Below, one piece after another: positions 21,188-32,905 of a stretch of 64,000 nucleotides of DNA. The position numbers and the translations under genes were made by a program. A model generated the notes under the pieces. The model was not told the origin of the DNA. It made no database searches and saw only the letters and a list, made by a program, of their open reading frames with translations. This DNA is from Microvelia longipes (Eukaryota; Arthropoda; Insecta; Hemiptera; Veliidae): assembly GCA_018340805.1 (NCBI GenBank), contig JACMZG010001913.1, positions 7,423,506 to 7,487,505 on the forward strand. The letters run 5' to 3'. The number at the start of each line of letters is the position of its first letter. The stretch's first letter is position 1.

Positions 21188-21414
21188 TTAGGCCCGTATT
21201 CAAAGACATTAGGAAAAGTGGCATAAGACATTAGGTCTACTTAAGGAAAATGTTAGGTTTAGGTAAGGAAAATGCTTTTAAGCCACGAAATTTAAATGAT
21301 CGTTCCCGTGTTTAAAAGTGGGAAAAAACATGGCTTAAAAACATTTTCCTAACATTCCTCTTAAGGGTTCCTTAAAAAAAAATGTAAGGATAATGTCTTT
21401 AAATACGGACCTTA
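21188..21414. mobile_element. Harbinger-type MITE with TTA TSD
   Basis: A 221-bp palindromic element (21191-21411) with termini GGCCCGTATTCAAAGACATT and the complement of GGTCCGTATTTAAAGACATT. It is flanked by TTA at 21188-21190 and 21412-21414. A 3-bp TWA duplication and GG-start termini are typical of PIF/Harbinger MITEs. Inside, CTTAAGGAAAATG-type phrases repeat in both orientations. Confidence 0.75.
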
Positions 21415-22164
21415 ATGTTTATTTAGAGTTCTCCAATACCTTTAAGGTTTTCGATACCCTCAATTTCACTTAAAAACAGTAGCGGAATGATTTTAGCTCC
21501 ACCCTACGCCTCTAATAATAATATTCAGGAGTCATGTGAAGAAAGTTGGTCGCAAGCCACTAAGTATTTTAACTGCAAATATATACAGTATCACAATTTG
21601 CTTTAAACGAATTGACAGTTTATATCCAAGTGACAAATTATCCATCTGTCAAACCTCGGTCGGTCCTTCCGTCAAATCATTTCGATATCTTAATCTAATA
21701 TCTGTACAATTTTTTTTCGAACTTTTTAATGTATTCAACCGGTTATAACATAATTGTGTTGACGAATTTCTTTTGAATAAAACCACGTTTGAAATTTACT
21801 TGCAACGTAATTGAAATATTCGCTTTTATAGATTGATGCTTGTTCCTTGACATACAAGTAGATTTGACCACAAAGGTTTTTAAAATTTCGCTGTTACAGA
21901 TGTTTAATGATACATCTGTACTTTGATCATAAAGGTTATTTTAATAATCCAAATATATATATTTTAATTTTATGTCAAATTCGCTTAACTGACGATTGTC
22001 TACTTTTGTGAAAACTATAATTTAAATCAAATAGATTGCAAAACGTGGTATACTATACTCAAAAGGGTTTATTTTTACTACCACATATCTTGGTGTTGTA
22101 GAGACATCTGACGAAATCGTTGATTTTTATTGAATAAATGTTTATAATACGGAAAAACGTATAA

Positions 22165-22345
22165 TACGACACACGGCTAAAATCAGTTGACAGCGTGGGG
22201 AAATAATGCGAGGGACCCAATGAGGTTAGTCCTGGATGTTAAACCACGCCCTCAATTTCAAATTAGGGCAACCTTATTGGTTCCTCAACTCTGTTTTCCT
22301 GCTCTGTCAACTGATTTTAGCCGTGTGTTGTACTATAATATAAAT
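22165..22345. mobile_element. MITE-B, complete copy
   Basis: Left CGGCTAAAATCAGTTGACAG at 22174, right CTGTCAACTGATTTTAGCCG. The inverted similarity extends outwards to ATAATACGACACA / TGTTGTACTATAAT. Interior ATGTTAAACCACGCCCTCAA. The 62-codon frame inside it is incidental and is found in other copies too. Confidence 0.85.
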
Positions 22346-22444
22346 AAATTATATTTATCTCCAGACGGTGTATAATGTGACGTTTATTGACTAGTTTTTA
22401 GGGAGTAAAGAAGCACTTTTCTCCCTTGGGAATAAAAAGTTTCC

Positions 22445-22790
22445 TATTATTGTGTTACTTAACTTTACTTTACTTAATTGAACTTTCTTTATTACTTTAC
22501 TTATTTAACTTAACTTTACTTAACTTAATTGAACTTTCTTTACTACTTTACTTTTCTTAACTTTAACTTTACTTTACTTTACTTAATTTAACCTTCTTTA
22601 CTGCTTTGCTTTCCTTAACTTCAACTTTACTGTACTTAATTGAACTTTCTTTACTACTTATCTTTTCTTAATTTTAACTTTACTTTACTTGATTGAACTT
22701 TCTTTACTACTTTACATTAATTAACTTTAACTTTGCTTTACTTACTTTACTGAACTTAACTTTACTTTTCTTTCACTTCACTAAAGCGAA
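22445..22790. repeat. Degenerate ACTTTACTT-rich array
   Basis: Irregular repeats of AACTTTACTTTACTTAATTG and AACTTTCTTTACTAC with a period of about 55-60 bp. The 62-codon frame at 22693 comes from this array. Confidence 0.8.
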
Positions 22791-22799
22791 ACAATTGAT

Positions 22800-24420
22800 G
22801 CACCAGCTACCTTCGACACTGTTAGATATGAATTTCTTAGAAACTGTAACGCCAAGCTCAAGCTCTCAACAAGTAAAGTAAGTTATATCACTGTGTGAGG
22901 ACATTTTGAATTTACCTTTTGTAGAATTTACATTTAGAATTTAGATGATATAATCTTAAATTCGACATTTCTATGCTAAACAAAGCTACAAACTATGCTA
23001 GCGACTGCTTTTTATACAAATTGTCCCACCTGCACTCTTATGATGCTCATCTCATGTGTTTCGGTCTCCAACTCGAAAACAATCAATTTAAAATTATTTT
23101 TCTCGCTAAATAACCTCAAAGCTAAATTTTAAATAGATTTATTCACGAGAAATAAATAACACAGATGAATTGCTGGATAAACAAGATAACTGTTGGTTAT
23201 TTCTCTGTTGATTGTTTTTCACCTATTAAATTGACTTGGAAAGTATCAAATCATAAATTATTTTCCAAAAAAGGCTCTTGTGTGTATTAGCTGTAATAGG
23301 TTTGCTTGTTTTCTTCTTTATTAGCATGTGTCTGATGTTAAGTCCTTTTAAAAATAACCTCCACAACAATTTAGAGCCAATTAAGTGTTAGCCAGAGGGC
23401 GTCTCCGGCAAATTAACACCCCACCCTGTGAGATGGTAGCCTGTATGCATTAAACCTTCACAGAAATATAACATTTCTAATGATTTCTTCAACATCTTTT
23501 CACGTACTTTATAAACACAATTTATCGTTTATTAATATTGATTAGGGTTGTACCTCGCTTTAAAGAAATTGACGGACATGAAATTCATTTACGTTGCCTC
23601 CGGCTGGATTTGAAGTATAAATCAACTTATTTTATAAAAATTAACCTGACCAAACCCTCATTCTATTTTTTTAAAAATTGAAAATCCGTTCGTAAAGAAG
23701 TTCCAGCTAATGACCGATAATTTCTTTTCTTAATATTAAACTTAAATTATCTTTTTTTTTAACTTTTAGAATAGAAAATTAGCGCTTTTAAAATGACTCC
23801 TTATAACTACTAATCTTTTTTTTTTACTAACATTACGTATAAAAAAAAAGTTTGAACGGATAAAATTAACCTCATAAGTGGTTCAAATTAACCATTATAG
23901 TTTAACATGGATTGAAAGACTCTAATTGCCTCACTAAATTAGGGGGGCTTTTATAACGAGGGAACAGATTTAAAGGATTATATGCCCAAGGAAATATCCT
24001 ATAAAGTGGAATCAATAATTTTGTTTGCTTTACTCGGACCGACAACTTGAAAATTCTTGACAAGATTTTTTTTTGAAAGATCGTAATTTATAAGTCTAAT
24101 TTGTATATAATTTATTTTCTTTTGGTTTAATATACTTTAATTTCCCTGTATACACATTATATTTTAAACATTTTTGTATAAAATGTCTGTCCGAAAGATC
24201 CCATTATTTGAGTTCTGATTTAAATAAAATTAATGATCAATCCGGTTAAAGTTAAAAGATGATAATTATAATATGAATTATAGTAGTAAATGATTTTAAT
24301 TTTCCTTTTAGTGGAGATATCAGGTGAACTGCAACAATGTTGGACTTTGTAGTTAGTCATTAATAAAGGTTTATCGCGTAATGAAATACTTCTTGGATTG
24401 TACAGCTAGATACAATGATA
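22800..24420. other. Gene-free stretch
   Basis: No coding frame, RNA or clear repeat. Near 23600, GCCTCCGGCTGGATTTGAAG resembles in reverse a SINE box B region (compare 51890). Confidence 0.5.
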
Positions 24421-24560
24421 CATTTTTTAATCAAGTTTCAACTCCTAGCATATAAAGATACTTGAGCTACGATGATAACAGGCACCCACACAACTTTGTG
24501 AAAACCTCTCAGGGTGTCATAAAGGGGATCATTCGGGTAAAATTTTGGTTGCGGATTTAC
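24420..24560 (-). repeat. F1 fragment, reverse
   Basis: AAGTTTCAACTCCTAGCATA, GAGCTACGATGATAACAGGC and AACTTTGTGAAAACCTCTCA are F1 landmarks; the terminus is lost. Confidence 0.75.
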
Positions 24561-24574
24561 ATTATCTTTCAGGA

Positions 24575-25660
24575 AGAGTTTGCTTGGGACGTCTCGTAGA
24601 ACTCTACGACTCTATTTGGCAACCTTCCAAATTAGAACTACAGAAATTGAGAGCTGACTCTAGTTTCATGCTTAAGGGGACAGTACGCCATGGGATTACG
24701 TAGAACAATAGCTTAGCTTCGGCCATGCAACCAAGTCAAATTATAACTGCAGGAAATGAGAGCTGACTCTGGTTTCATGCACAAGTTAAAGTCTGTCATG
24801 GCGTCACGTAGAACTATAGCTTAGCTTCGGCCATGCAACCAAGTCAAATTAGAACTACAGAAAATGAGAGCTGACTCTAGTTTCATGCTTAAGAGGACAG
24901 TATGCCATGGGATTACGTAGAATTATAGCTTAGCTTCGGCCATGCAACCAATTAAAATTTGAACTACAGAAAATGAGACCTGACTCTGGTTTCATGAATT
25001 AAAGTCTGTCATGGCGTCACGTATAAAAATATAGCTTAGCTTAGGCCATACAACCAAGTCAAAATGGAACTGCAGAAAATGAGAGCTGACTCTGGTTTCA
25101 TGCACAAGTTAAAGTCTGTCATGGCGTCACGTAAAACTATAGCTTAGCTTAGGCCATGCAACCAAGTCAAATTATAACTACACAAAATGAGAGCTGACTC
25201 TGATTTCATGCACAAGTTAAAGTCTGCCATGGCGTCACGTAGAACAATAGCTTAGCTTCGGCATGCAACCAAGTCAAAATTATAACTACACAAAATGAAG
25301 AGCTGACCTGGTTTCATGCACAAGTTAAAGTCTGCCATGGCGTCACGTAGAACTATAGCTTAGCTTCGACCATGCAACCAAGTCAAAATGGAACTGCAGA
25401 AAATAAGACCTGACTCTAGATTCATGCACAAATTAAAGTCTGCCATGGCGTCACATAGAACTATAGCTTAGCTTCGGCCATGCAACCAAGTCAAATTTGA
25501 ACTACAGAAAATGAGAGCTGACTCTAGTTTCATGCTTAAGGGGACAGTATGCCATGGGATTACGTAGAACTATAGCTTAGCTTCGGCCATGCAACTAATT
25601 AAAATTTGAACTACAGAAAATGAAGAAAGCTGACTCTGGTTTCATGCTCAGGAGAAAGGT
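24575..25660. repeat. 108-bp tandem array
   Basis: About ten copies marked by GGCCATGCAACCAAGTCAAA, ATGAGAGCTGACTCTGGTTT, GTCTGCCATGGCGTCACGTA and ACTATAGCTTAGCTTCGG. Two unit types alternate (CATGGGATTACGTAG versus CATGGCGTCACGTAG). Copies are 90-95 percent alike by eye. Confidence 0.93.
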
Positions 25661-26149
25661 ACTACACCTTGAGAATTTATCGGATTTGGCTGAAATTGAA
25701 TACCTATAAATTAGTATGTTAGGTACTTAAAGTTTTAATACTATAACATATTGTAGATTTTTTAATTCTTAGATAGTTAATTTAATATGAAGTAGCCATG
25801 TAAACCCTAAAGCAATATAAATAACTTAATCAAATTATTAATATATTTTTAATAAATACAAGATTTTAGATAAAACGAAACAGCTTCTGTTAAACTTGTC
25901 TAAGTCTAAGCGGCTAAGTATTAGGACTTTGTTTTATCACTCGATAAAATCTTGACAGAAGTCTCTTCAAACTTTATTTTAAACTTAGGAAGGTTTCAAT
26001 CAAACTTAATAACTTTATTATGGATCCAAAGTCTTTATCTGATGGGTTATTAAACTTCAGTACCTAAATGTGTTAAAAAATTAAATCATGTTTTTATATA
26101 ACAAACCCTGTAATTTATAAGCGATTTTAAAAAATGTTTCAAGAGTCAA

Positions 26150-26735
26150 AGTTAAAAATTCATTCGCAAATCAAACTCGGCTAGAGCACAGCACTGTTTG
26201 TCGATAAAATTGACAACAGAAGGGTGATACTCGTTCGCAAATCAAATTCAGCTAGAGCACAGCACTTTTTGTGGATAACATAGACAACAGAAGAGTGATA
26301 CTCATTCGCAAATAAAACTCAGCTAGAGCACAGCACTGTTTGTGGATAACATTGACAACAGAAGGGTGATACTCGTTCGCAAATCAAACTCAGCTAGAGC
26401 ACAGCACTGTTTGTGGATAATATTAACAACAAAAGAGTGATACTCGTTCGCAAATCAAACTCTGCTAGAGCACAGCACTGTTTGTGGATAACATGGACAA
26501 CAGAAGAGAGATACTCGTTCGCAAATCAAACTCAGCTAGAGCACAGCACTGTTTGTGGATAACATAGACAACAGAAGAGTGGTACTCGTTCGCAAATAAA
26601 ACTCAGCTAAAGCACAGCACTGTTTGTGGATATCATCGACAACAGAAGAGTGGTACTCGTTCGCAAATAAAACTCGGCTAAAGCACAGCACTGTTTGTGG
26701 ATATCATCGACAACAGAAGAGTGATATTCGTTCGC
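26150..26735. repeat. 71-bp tandem array, cut by a MITE
   Basis: Eight copies marked by CTCGTTCGCAAATCAAACTC, AGCTAGAGCACAGCACTGTT and TGTGGATAACATTGACAACA. The last copy is interrupted after GTTCG by the inverted-repeat element at 26735. Frames on both strands here are artefacts. Confidence 0.93.
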
Positions 26736-27184
26736 AGGGAAATATAAAAAATCAATATCTCTTACATTACTATATTTCAACTGCTCCACGAGTCATATTT
26801 ATGTAATACTATACTAAGAGAATGACATCTTACAAAAGTTGTATCATCTAATAAATAACCATAAGAATATAAATCCAATAATAAACCATAAGAATAATAA
26901 TAAAGATCTTATTTAGATTTAATTCCTTAATTCATTTATTTATTGATTTTAAAATTATTTTAATTTCGTAAATTTTATCTTTACTTATTTAACTTTTCAT
27001 GTGATTTTTATAAGATGATAAAAAAAGTTGTTTGACTAAAGATATAATATCTCTGGTTATTATTAGATGATACAACTTTTGTAAGATGTCATTCTCTTAG
27101 TATAGTATTACATGAATATGACTCGTGGAGGAGTTGAAATATAGTAATATAAGAAGAATTGATTTTTTGTTTTATATTTCCCTG
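26735..27184. mobile_element. Long-TIR MITE, 450 bp
   Basis: Starts CAGGGAAATATAAAA and ends with its complement. The arms are about 120 bp (26735-26857, 27060-27184) and end inward at TTATTAGATGATACAACTTT. They differ by a few substitutions and a 5-bp indel. The 200-bp centre is AT-rich with no frame. No certain TSD is visible. Confidence 0.85.
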
Positions 27185-27257
27185 AAGTGTCAAAAAAATT
27201 AAAAATTAATTTAGTAATATGGGAAACAATGAAAACACTAGAAAAAAATGTATTTTT

Positions 27258-27841
27258 TGAGGTAGTACGTAATTGAGCACTTTTTGGACCATTTTTAAGA
27301 TGAGAAGCCAATCATTATTGTTATAGGAGGTTATTTAGTACTTTTCACCTCCGAGACAATAATGAATGTAAAAAACTCCTAGGACGTAAAAGTAATTCAT
27401 ATATTGCCGCCATTACTGTAATGTATCGTGTTCAAAAAACAATCTGTGTAAAACCTTCATGAGGTTTCTTTAAAACGTTCATTTTGTTTCTGTTTTTGTC
27501 GTAGACTATTTTTTTTTTTTCGTTTTTAAAAGGTGTTCTAATTGACAATTTTTGTGTGTTTATTTTTGTAAAGCTTTTACATTTTGAGTAAAAGTGTGAA
27601 GCTATGGATGAATTCAATGACGACGATAATAATGGAGTTAATTGGACGTTTTTTAATTAAGTATATAGCGCAGTTATTTAATGAGTGCTACCTCAAAAAA
27701 ATAGTGTATGCCATCCGGCTGAGAATGTTTATGTCTTGGCAATTTTTCCCGACTCGCTTTGCTCGTCGGTAAATCTAATGACACACACGTGACATAAAGA
27801 CACACTTCTCAGCCTTATGGCATAAATAACTATTCTTTTAC
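27258..27841 (+). mobile_element. Composite TIR element TC1, copy 1
   Basis: Near-identical to 47203-47795. The outer part (27259-27695) starts TTGAGGTAGTACGTAATTGA and ends GCTACCTCAA, a 9-10 bp inverted pair. It contains ATGGATGAATTCAATGACGA, which reads MDEFNDDDN, a short acidic start with stops soon after. This could be the N-terminus left from a transposase, but that is inference. The outer part is directly followed by a 130-bp inverted-repeat unit (GTATGCCATCCGGCTGAGAA ... TTCTCAGCCTTATGGCATAA) whose centre is GACTCGCTTTGCTCGTCGG. Confidence 0.75.
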
Positions 27842-27844
27842 TAA

Positions 27845-28392
27845 TAAATCGCCACTGTGGATAAGACAAGGAATTGTTCCTTTTGAATCCAATATCCGAT
27901 TTTTTCAGTCAACAATTAAAACTTTATTTTTGAACATAATTAAACCAAAATGATTTTTTTTAATACCATAAAATCTAAGTTAATATTATTTTAATTTAAA
28001 CATGCAACCGTATTCTCGACCCTTAGTTGCCTTTTTATTGCCTATTTTATTGACGTTCTCCTCACATACTGGTCCTACTAAAGGCACTAAAAGCCACTAT
28101 TATAACAGGTAATTCGAGGATTGTTTAACCTCATCATAAACATCTATGGTTGTAAAATAGTCATGAATACAAGCCCCTTATTGGAGAATAAAAACAAGGC
28201 CCGATTAAGTTGCTCAATATGATGTCCAGGTAATATTATATCGAATTTTACAGCGTTTTATGCATCGCGATGACTTTATTTCGGTCTATAAATTTTTGGC
28301 TTCTGAGAAATTATTAGTAACCGATTGTGAGGAATTTAAGGATGTTCTACACTGAATGCAAAATTTGTAGTTTTAATTATAATTGGTATTAC
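27845..28392. other. Gene-free stretch
   Basis: No frame, RNA or repeat recognised. Confidence 0.5.
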
Positions 28393-28969
28393 TTATAACT
28401 TAGTAGTAGTAGTGATAGTAATATGGGGGGAGTGGTAGTAACTACCAGGCAAGTTGTTGAGCCCTTTTTGCCAGCTCCCTAAGATAGTGTTCTACTCCTT
28501 AGTAGATAAGTGTAGGTAAATTTCATCTAATCTAGACAGAAGAGCCGTGAATTTCTATGGTTCCTCTCATGCTTTTTTAAGCAATCATACATATTTTCAC
28601 TGACTCTTATAGTCTAGTGAAAACTGGGAACAACATGTGCTCTCACTGTTAAATCAAACCTCGACACTCTTTAAACTACAAGGCAGTAACAGTATAGTAT
28701 TATAATGAATCTACTATGAGAGTCTTAAATTTTGCCTATACTCAGTTTCATTTAGGGTAAGGGATCTTTAACGAGTACCTGACAACGCACAGGCTCGAGA
28801 CCACCGGCTTTACGTCCCTTCTGAAGGACGTGGTACGCAGAATTTTTATCCCTCTCATAAAAATCCTAAAGGCCGTGCTGGGATTGAACCCATGACTAAA
28901 GTCCATTCATTCTGTGTATTGGCCGCGTACCTTAACCACTACACCACGGGTGACTCTATTTATAACTTA
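28393..28969 (-). mobile_element. Complete tRNA-derived SINE, reverse, 10-bp TSDs
   Basis: Second full copy of the SINE at 6642-7230, on the minus strand (28403-28959), between TTATAACTTA repeats (28393-28402, 28960-28969). Head in reverse: CACCCGTGGTGTAGTGG, GGTTCAATCCCAGCACGG. It lacks the 18-bp insertion seen in the other copy, so this is closer to the tRNA-like ancestor. Confidence 0.9.
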
Positions 28970-28999
28970 TCCTCACATAATATCGCAGGTTTATAGGAA

Positions 29000-29235
29000 T
29001 AGAATTTTATTCACCATAAAAATTCGAAAGCTAAGTTTTCATTATAATTATCCGTTTAAAACATTTATGACATTTTAACTGGTTTTTTTTATGTTGTCTG
29101 CCTGTGTGCGTCTTTGCCACGCATGCATAATTTCCGGTGTGCGTGTGAGAATTGAAACGTGGTACAAAAATTAGACTTGTGCTGTCCGAAAGGTGATTTG
29201 CGGCTGCGTTAAACAACAGCCGAGTCATCAAGAAT
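29000..29235 (+). repeat. F1 dispersed repeat, diverged forward copy
   Basis: TAATTATCCGTTTAAAACAT, ATGTTGTCTGCCTGTGTGCG, TGGTACAAAAATTAGACTTG, TGCTGTCCGAAAGGTGATTT follow the F1 order with substitutions. Confidence 0.65.
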
Positions 29236-29367
29236 TAAAAAATCTGAGGCCTTCGGCTTCTTAGCCGCTCCGCAGCGTCAGTGCTGGAGACTCCTTAGCG
29301 GTCACATGGTTGTTGCCCTATATTAGTTCGTCATATTATAAGTTTATATAAGTGGCATACTACTACT

Positions 29368-29369
<2 letters not shown>

Positions 29370-29410
<41 letters not shown>
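29370..29410. repeat. (TA)n microsatellite
   Basis: About 40 bp of TA repeats. Confidence 0.95.
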
Positions 29411-29413
<3 letters not shown>

Positions 29414-29431
29414 TTATCAGTGAGTACAGTT

Positions 29432-29945
29432 CAAGGATCTTGAATAAAGGGGATGACGCATTAAGGAACATTTCTGACCCCATAGAAGTTGTATGAGATA
29501 GAGAAATAGGTGCAAACTTACCTTCCCCTTGGTTATAATGAAAAAAAGGTGCCAAACGTAGGTTATGTAGCAAGGTTGATAAGTTTCCTTCTGTGCTTCT
29601 CGTGATTGTTACATTTTTGGTGCTTGTTGAGTCATTTGTGCTTATTTAATTTTACATTTTGGACTATACTTTACCACTTTAGTGAGTGATAATTTAAGCG
29701 TGTTTTGTTATAACCTTCTTAAGTAATAAACAATTGAAAACCATTGAGAGGTAAGTTTGCCTCTAAATTTTAAGACCTGCGCTGTTATAAGAATTGTAGG
29801 CATGCGCAGTTTTTTACCAAGCATGTGCAGTTGGTTTTTGACGTGTGTTTCGTGTTGAGTTCTCTCTATTTTTTGGTTTTCGACGGGGTTAGTTATTTTA
29901 TGGCAAACCGACTTAGTGCGTCATCCCCTTTATTCAAGATCCTTG
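29432..29945. mobile_element. 514-bp TIR element with perfect 29-bp termini
   Basis: Left CAAGGATCTTGAATAAAGGG plus GATGACGCA. The right end, finishing at 29945, is the exact complement, and similarity continues a few bases further (TTAAG/CTAAG). The interior contains GCATGCGCAGTTTTTTACCA and GCATGTGCAGTTGGTTTTTG, and no transposase frame. Flanks GTACAGTT and CGTTTAAC give no clear TSD, so the superfamily is unresolved. Confidence 0.8.
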
Positions 29946-29949
29946 CGTT

Positions 29950-30751
29950 TAACGGGGAAAAAATAAATTAACAAAACACATAATTATATATTTAGAGCAA
30001 TGAAATTAAAAAACTAAGCTGCCAAGTATGTCCACTGGGGTTTTTAAGAAAACGTTGTTAATCGGCGTAGTTAAAATGTTATGAAAAGGCTGTTCCTACT
30101 GTAATATTTTTAAAGCTTTAATTAACCTCAAGTTAAACCCCCTGAAAATTTGGCTACCTAATTGTTCTGAGGTTGAGCTTTGCAAAACCGAAGTAATATA
30201 ACCTTACGCTCTGGGTAAGTATAACTTTCTGAAGACGAGCCAAGCAAGTCCGAAGTCATATCACCCTGTAATTTAGATCTCTACTTTATTCTCATTGGAA
30301 TAAGTACAATATAATTATATTATATACAATTATATTGTATATAATTATATTATATATAATCTGAATTGATTCGACCCAATACTTATACATCTAATTAATT
30401 ATGATCAGAATAATAATCTAACATCACATCACCGATATAAATAGAGTTATACGTAATGTACACATTAGAACCATTTGCATTCACGAGGAGTACCGCGGGT
30501 ACTGGAGGAAGTACCTGTAATGAGTATCATTCACATTACATGCGGATAAATTTAATTAAAATAGTCTTAAGTCAAAGAAACTTTTATTAAGGTTTTATTA
30601 TTTTGTTTTATTAGAACAATGAACTTTTAAAAGTAATAAATAAAAACTGAATACCTGGCAAGTAGGGAACGGCGTATTTTTCACCTATTCTTAACCTATT
30701 CTTACTTTAACGCATAATAGCAGCAGCTCTGGAGATTAGAAAAACTCAGAT
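29950..30751. other. Gene-free stretch with an AT palindrome
   Basis: 30298-30360 is a self-complementary AT tract (ATATAATTATATTATATACA then its complement). No gene is visible. ACGAGCCAAGCAAGTCCGAA at 30225 is a variant of the ACGAGCGAAGCGAGTC motif. Confidence 0.5.
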
Positions 30752-30986
30752 ATAAGCTATGTTCAGACAAGAAGAAGCGCAAGTGAAGTATACAGTATTA
30801 ATAAAAAACCCAAGTCTCTCCACATATAATATTTATTTTCAGAGCCAGCTTTCAACCTTTCGGTCATCATCACTACCTTTATACATCGTTCGCCGGCACT
30901 GATGATGACCGAAAGGTTGAAAGCTGGCTCTATCAATAAATATTATATGTGGAGAGTCTTGGGTGTTTTATTAATAAGCTATGTTC
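30752..30986. mobile_element. Fold-back insertion with hammerhead-like core, 13-bp TSDs
   Basis: Direct repeats ATAAGCTATGTTC (30752-30764, 30974-30986) bracket a 31-nt leader and a long hairpin. The arms are 30796-30872 and 30898-30975, nearly perfect complements, with a loop of about 25 nt. The right arm reads CTGATGATGACCGAAAGGTT then GAAAGCTGGCTC: a CTGATGA core, stem GACC/GGTT with a GAAA loop, a second GAAA, then GCTGGC and a UC step. The TSD proves it inserted as a unit. Confidence 0.85.
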
Positions 30987-31079
30987 CCTGCTCAATGGTT
31001 AGATGTATGTACACAGCATGCGTGTCTGGAGCGACTACTCTAAGTTAAGTTGGAGCCTTCTGCCTCTCAGTGGCGTCAA

Positions 31080-31130
31080 CCTCTCCATGGCATTGAATGA
31101 ATGAATGAACCATTTATTAGATCTAAATAC
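31080..31130 (-). mobile_element. Possible LINE 3' terminus, reverse
   Basis: On the minus strand: AATAAATGG then TTCATTCATTCATTCAATG, the polyadenylation-like signal plus (ATTC)n tail of CR1-type LINEs. The stretch left of it is unrelated. Confidence 0.45.
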
Positions 31131-31324
31131 CTTTACATTTATACATATTTTTACAGAATTTATAAATTCATATTATAAGAAAGATATGATCTAAAATCAG
31201 CCTAAGCTGTGGTTTTATACGTTTATAATCAATATAAACTTAAGTTTGTGTTCTATATTCTAATTTTCAAAACTCTTTTACAACACATTTAATAGGTATG
31301 TTAAATACTGTGATAACATTTTGT

Positions 31325-31344
31325 TATTATATATATATATATAT

Positions 31345-31379
<35 letters not shown>

Positions 31380-31459
31380 ATATAATATATATAAATAATA
31401 TAATAATATAATTATAATATAATATAATTAATATAATTAATAAATATAATATATTATAT

Positions 31460-31500
<41 letters not shown>
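31325..31500. repeat. (TA)n and AAT-rich microsatellite
   Basis: Several TA runs interleaved with ATAATATAAT. Confidence 0.95.
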
Positions 31501-31504
<4 letters not shown>

Positions 31505-31739
31505 ATTTAACCTTCTTTTAATTATATTTAAATATTATTATATTATATCATTTAACTAACTAATTATTTATATTTTATTTCACTTTCAAATTAGTTTTTA
31601 CAATATACATTGAACATTTCTTATTTCCAAATTATTTTCAATTTAACAACATTATATTTACTATTTTATTACATGTATATGTATATAATAGATATATATT
31701 TCTTAATTTTGAAACTTATTATTTTTTTTTCTTAAAGAA

Positions 31740-32210
31740 GTTTTCTTGACGAACGTTATTATTTTGACATTTTCTTTTTATCTTCATCCTTTACAGTCAG
31801 GTTTGAAACATTATGTATTGTTTTCTCCATTTGACAATATTCTTTGCACAACATAGTTAAGGTCCAGCTTAGTTATTTCTTTTAGTAGTTTTAAGCCATC
31901 TGTAAAAAAATATTTGTTTACATGAAAGAGACCTTTTCCTTCCAACCAAACAAATTTTTGTCCCTCTAACTACAAGTTCATCTCTTATTATTGATGTTTT
32001 AAATATAACGTTTTTCTTATTAATTTCTTTTTTTACTTTAACTATACTGGAAAGTTTTCTCTGGTAGAGGCTGCAAGATCTCTTTAGATAGCATACTTTG
32101 TAGCTTTGAGTTTACTACAATTCTTTAAGACTAATGCTACATCCTCTTCATTACACAATGTAATTTTTATAGGATTTCTGTTTCCCGGATATTGTTTTCT
32201 TCGGATATAA
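31740..32210 (-). pseudogene. LINE ORF1-like remnant, reverse
   Basis: Read from the minus strand, 32200-32090 gives YPGNRNPIKITLCNEEDVAL then VLKNCSKLK. This resembles the RRM-like segment of ORF1-type proteins of non-LTR elements (RPIKVTF...DV..VLKN..KLK). After stops and frame changes, EGQKFVWLEGKGLFHVNKYF (near 31920) continues the resemblance. Orientation agrees with the (ATTC)n terminus at 31080. The TA tract at 32220 replaces the 5' side. No functional product is expected. Match is from memory of family patterns only. Confidence 0.45.
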
Positions 32211-32219
32211 TCTATATTA

Positions 32220-32222
32220 TCT

Positions 32223-32281
<59 letters not shown>

Positions 32282-32286
32282 TATAG
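32220..32286. repeat. (TA)n microsatellite
   Basis: Inserted at the 5' edge of the LINE-like remnant. Confidence 0.95.
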
Positions 32287-32384
32287 GGTGAAATTTCGTT
32301 AAAACTATCGACATAAGTATAAAAAATACAGTGTTATTCGATTTAGCTTCTTGCAATATACATTTAAGTATGGCAGTTTGTTTT

Positions 32385-32760
32385 AACGTATTTTTAACGG
32401 ACACACATTTGCGTGCTAAATCTCAATCCGATCTCGTCATTTTTCCGCGTTTTATGATTTTTTCGAAATTTTTTGCTGTCATTATTGCGGGTTTTGTGAC
32501 GTCATAAACAAAATATTTTCCGAACAGCACAACTTACAGCGGTAGACAGATTTTGTACAAACATTTAAACTCTCTAGCAAAATACACGGGGCGCTACGAT
32601 TATAACAGTCACACACACATACAGACAGACACTTTGCGAAAACCACTCAGAGGCCTTAATAACGCCTGAAATGGATAATTCCAGTTTCATTCTGGTTTTT
32701 TTTGCAATCACAATACTTTTCCTATTTACGGTATAAATGAGGAAAAGTAAAAAGAATTGA
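32385..32760 (-). repeat. F1 dispersed repeat, reverse copy
   Basis: GTGCTAAATCTCAATCCGAT, GGGTTTTGTGACGTCATAAA, TTTGTACAAACATTTAAACT, ACACGGGGCGCTACGATTAT, GTATAAATGAGGAAAAGTAA, in reverse F1 order. Confidence 0.85.
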
Positions 32761-32823
32761 CCATCCTTTTGTTTTCCCAACCTAACCTTACAACTATATC
32801 TTTAAATCGCGGATATCTTGTCA

Positions 32824-32865
<42 letters not shown>

Positions 32866-32905
32866 TATAAATATAATATATATTATATATATATAATATA
32901 TATAA
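32824..32905. repeat. (TA)n microsatellite
   Basis: TA repeats with ATATAA interruptions. Confidence 0.95.
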
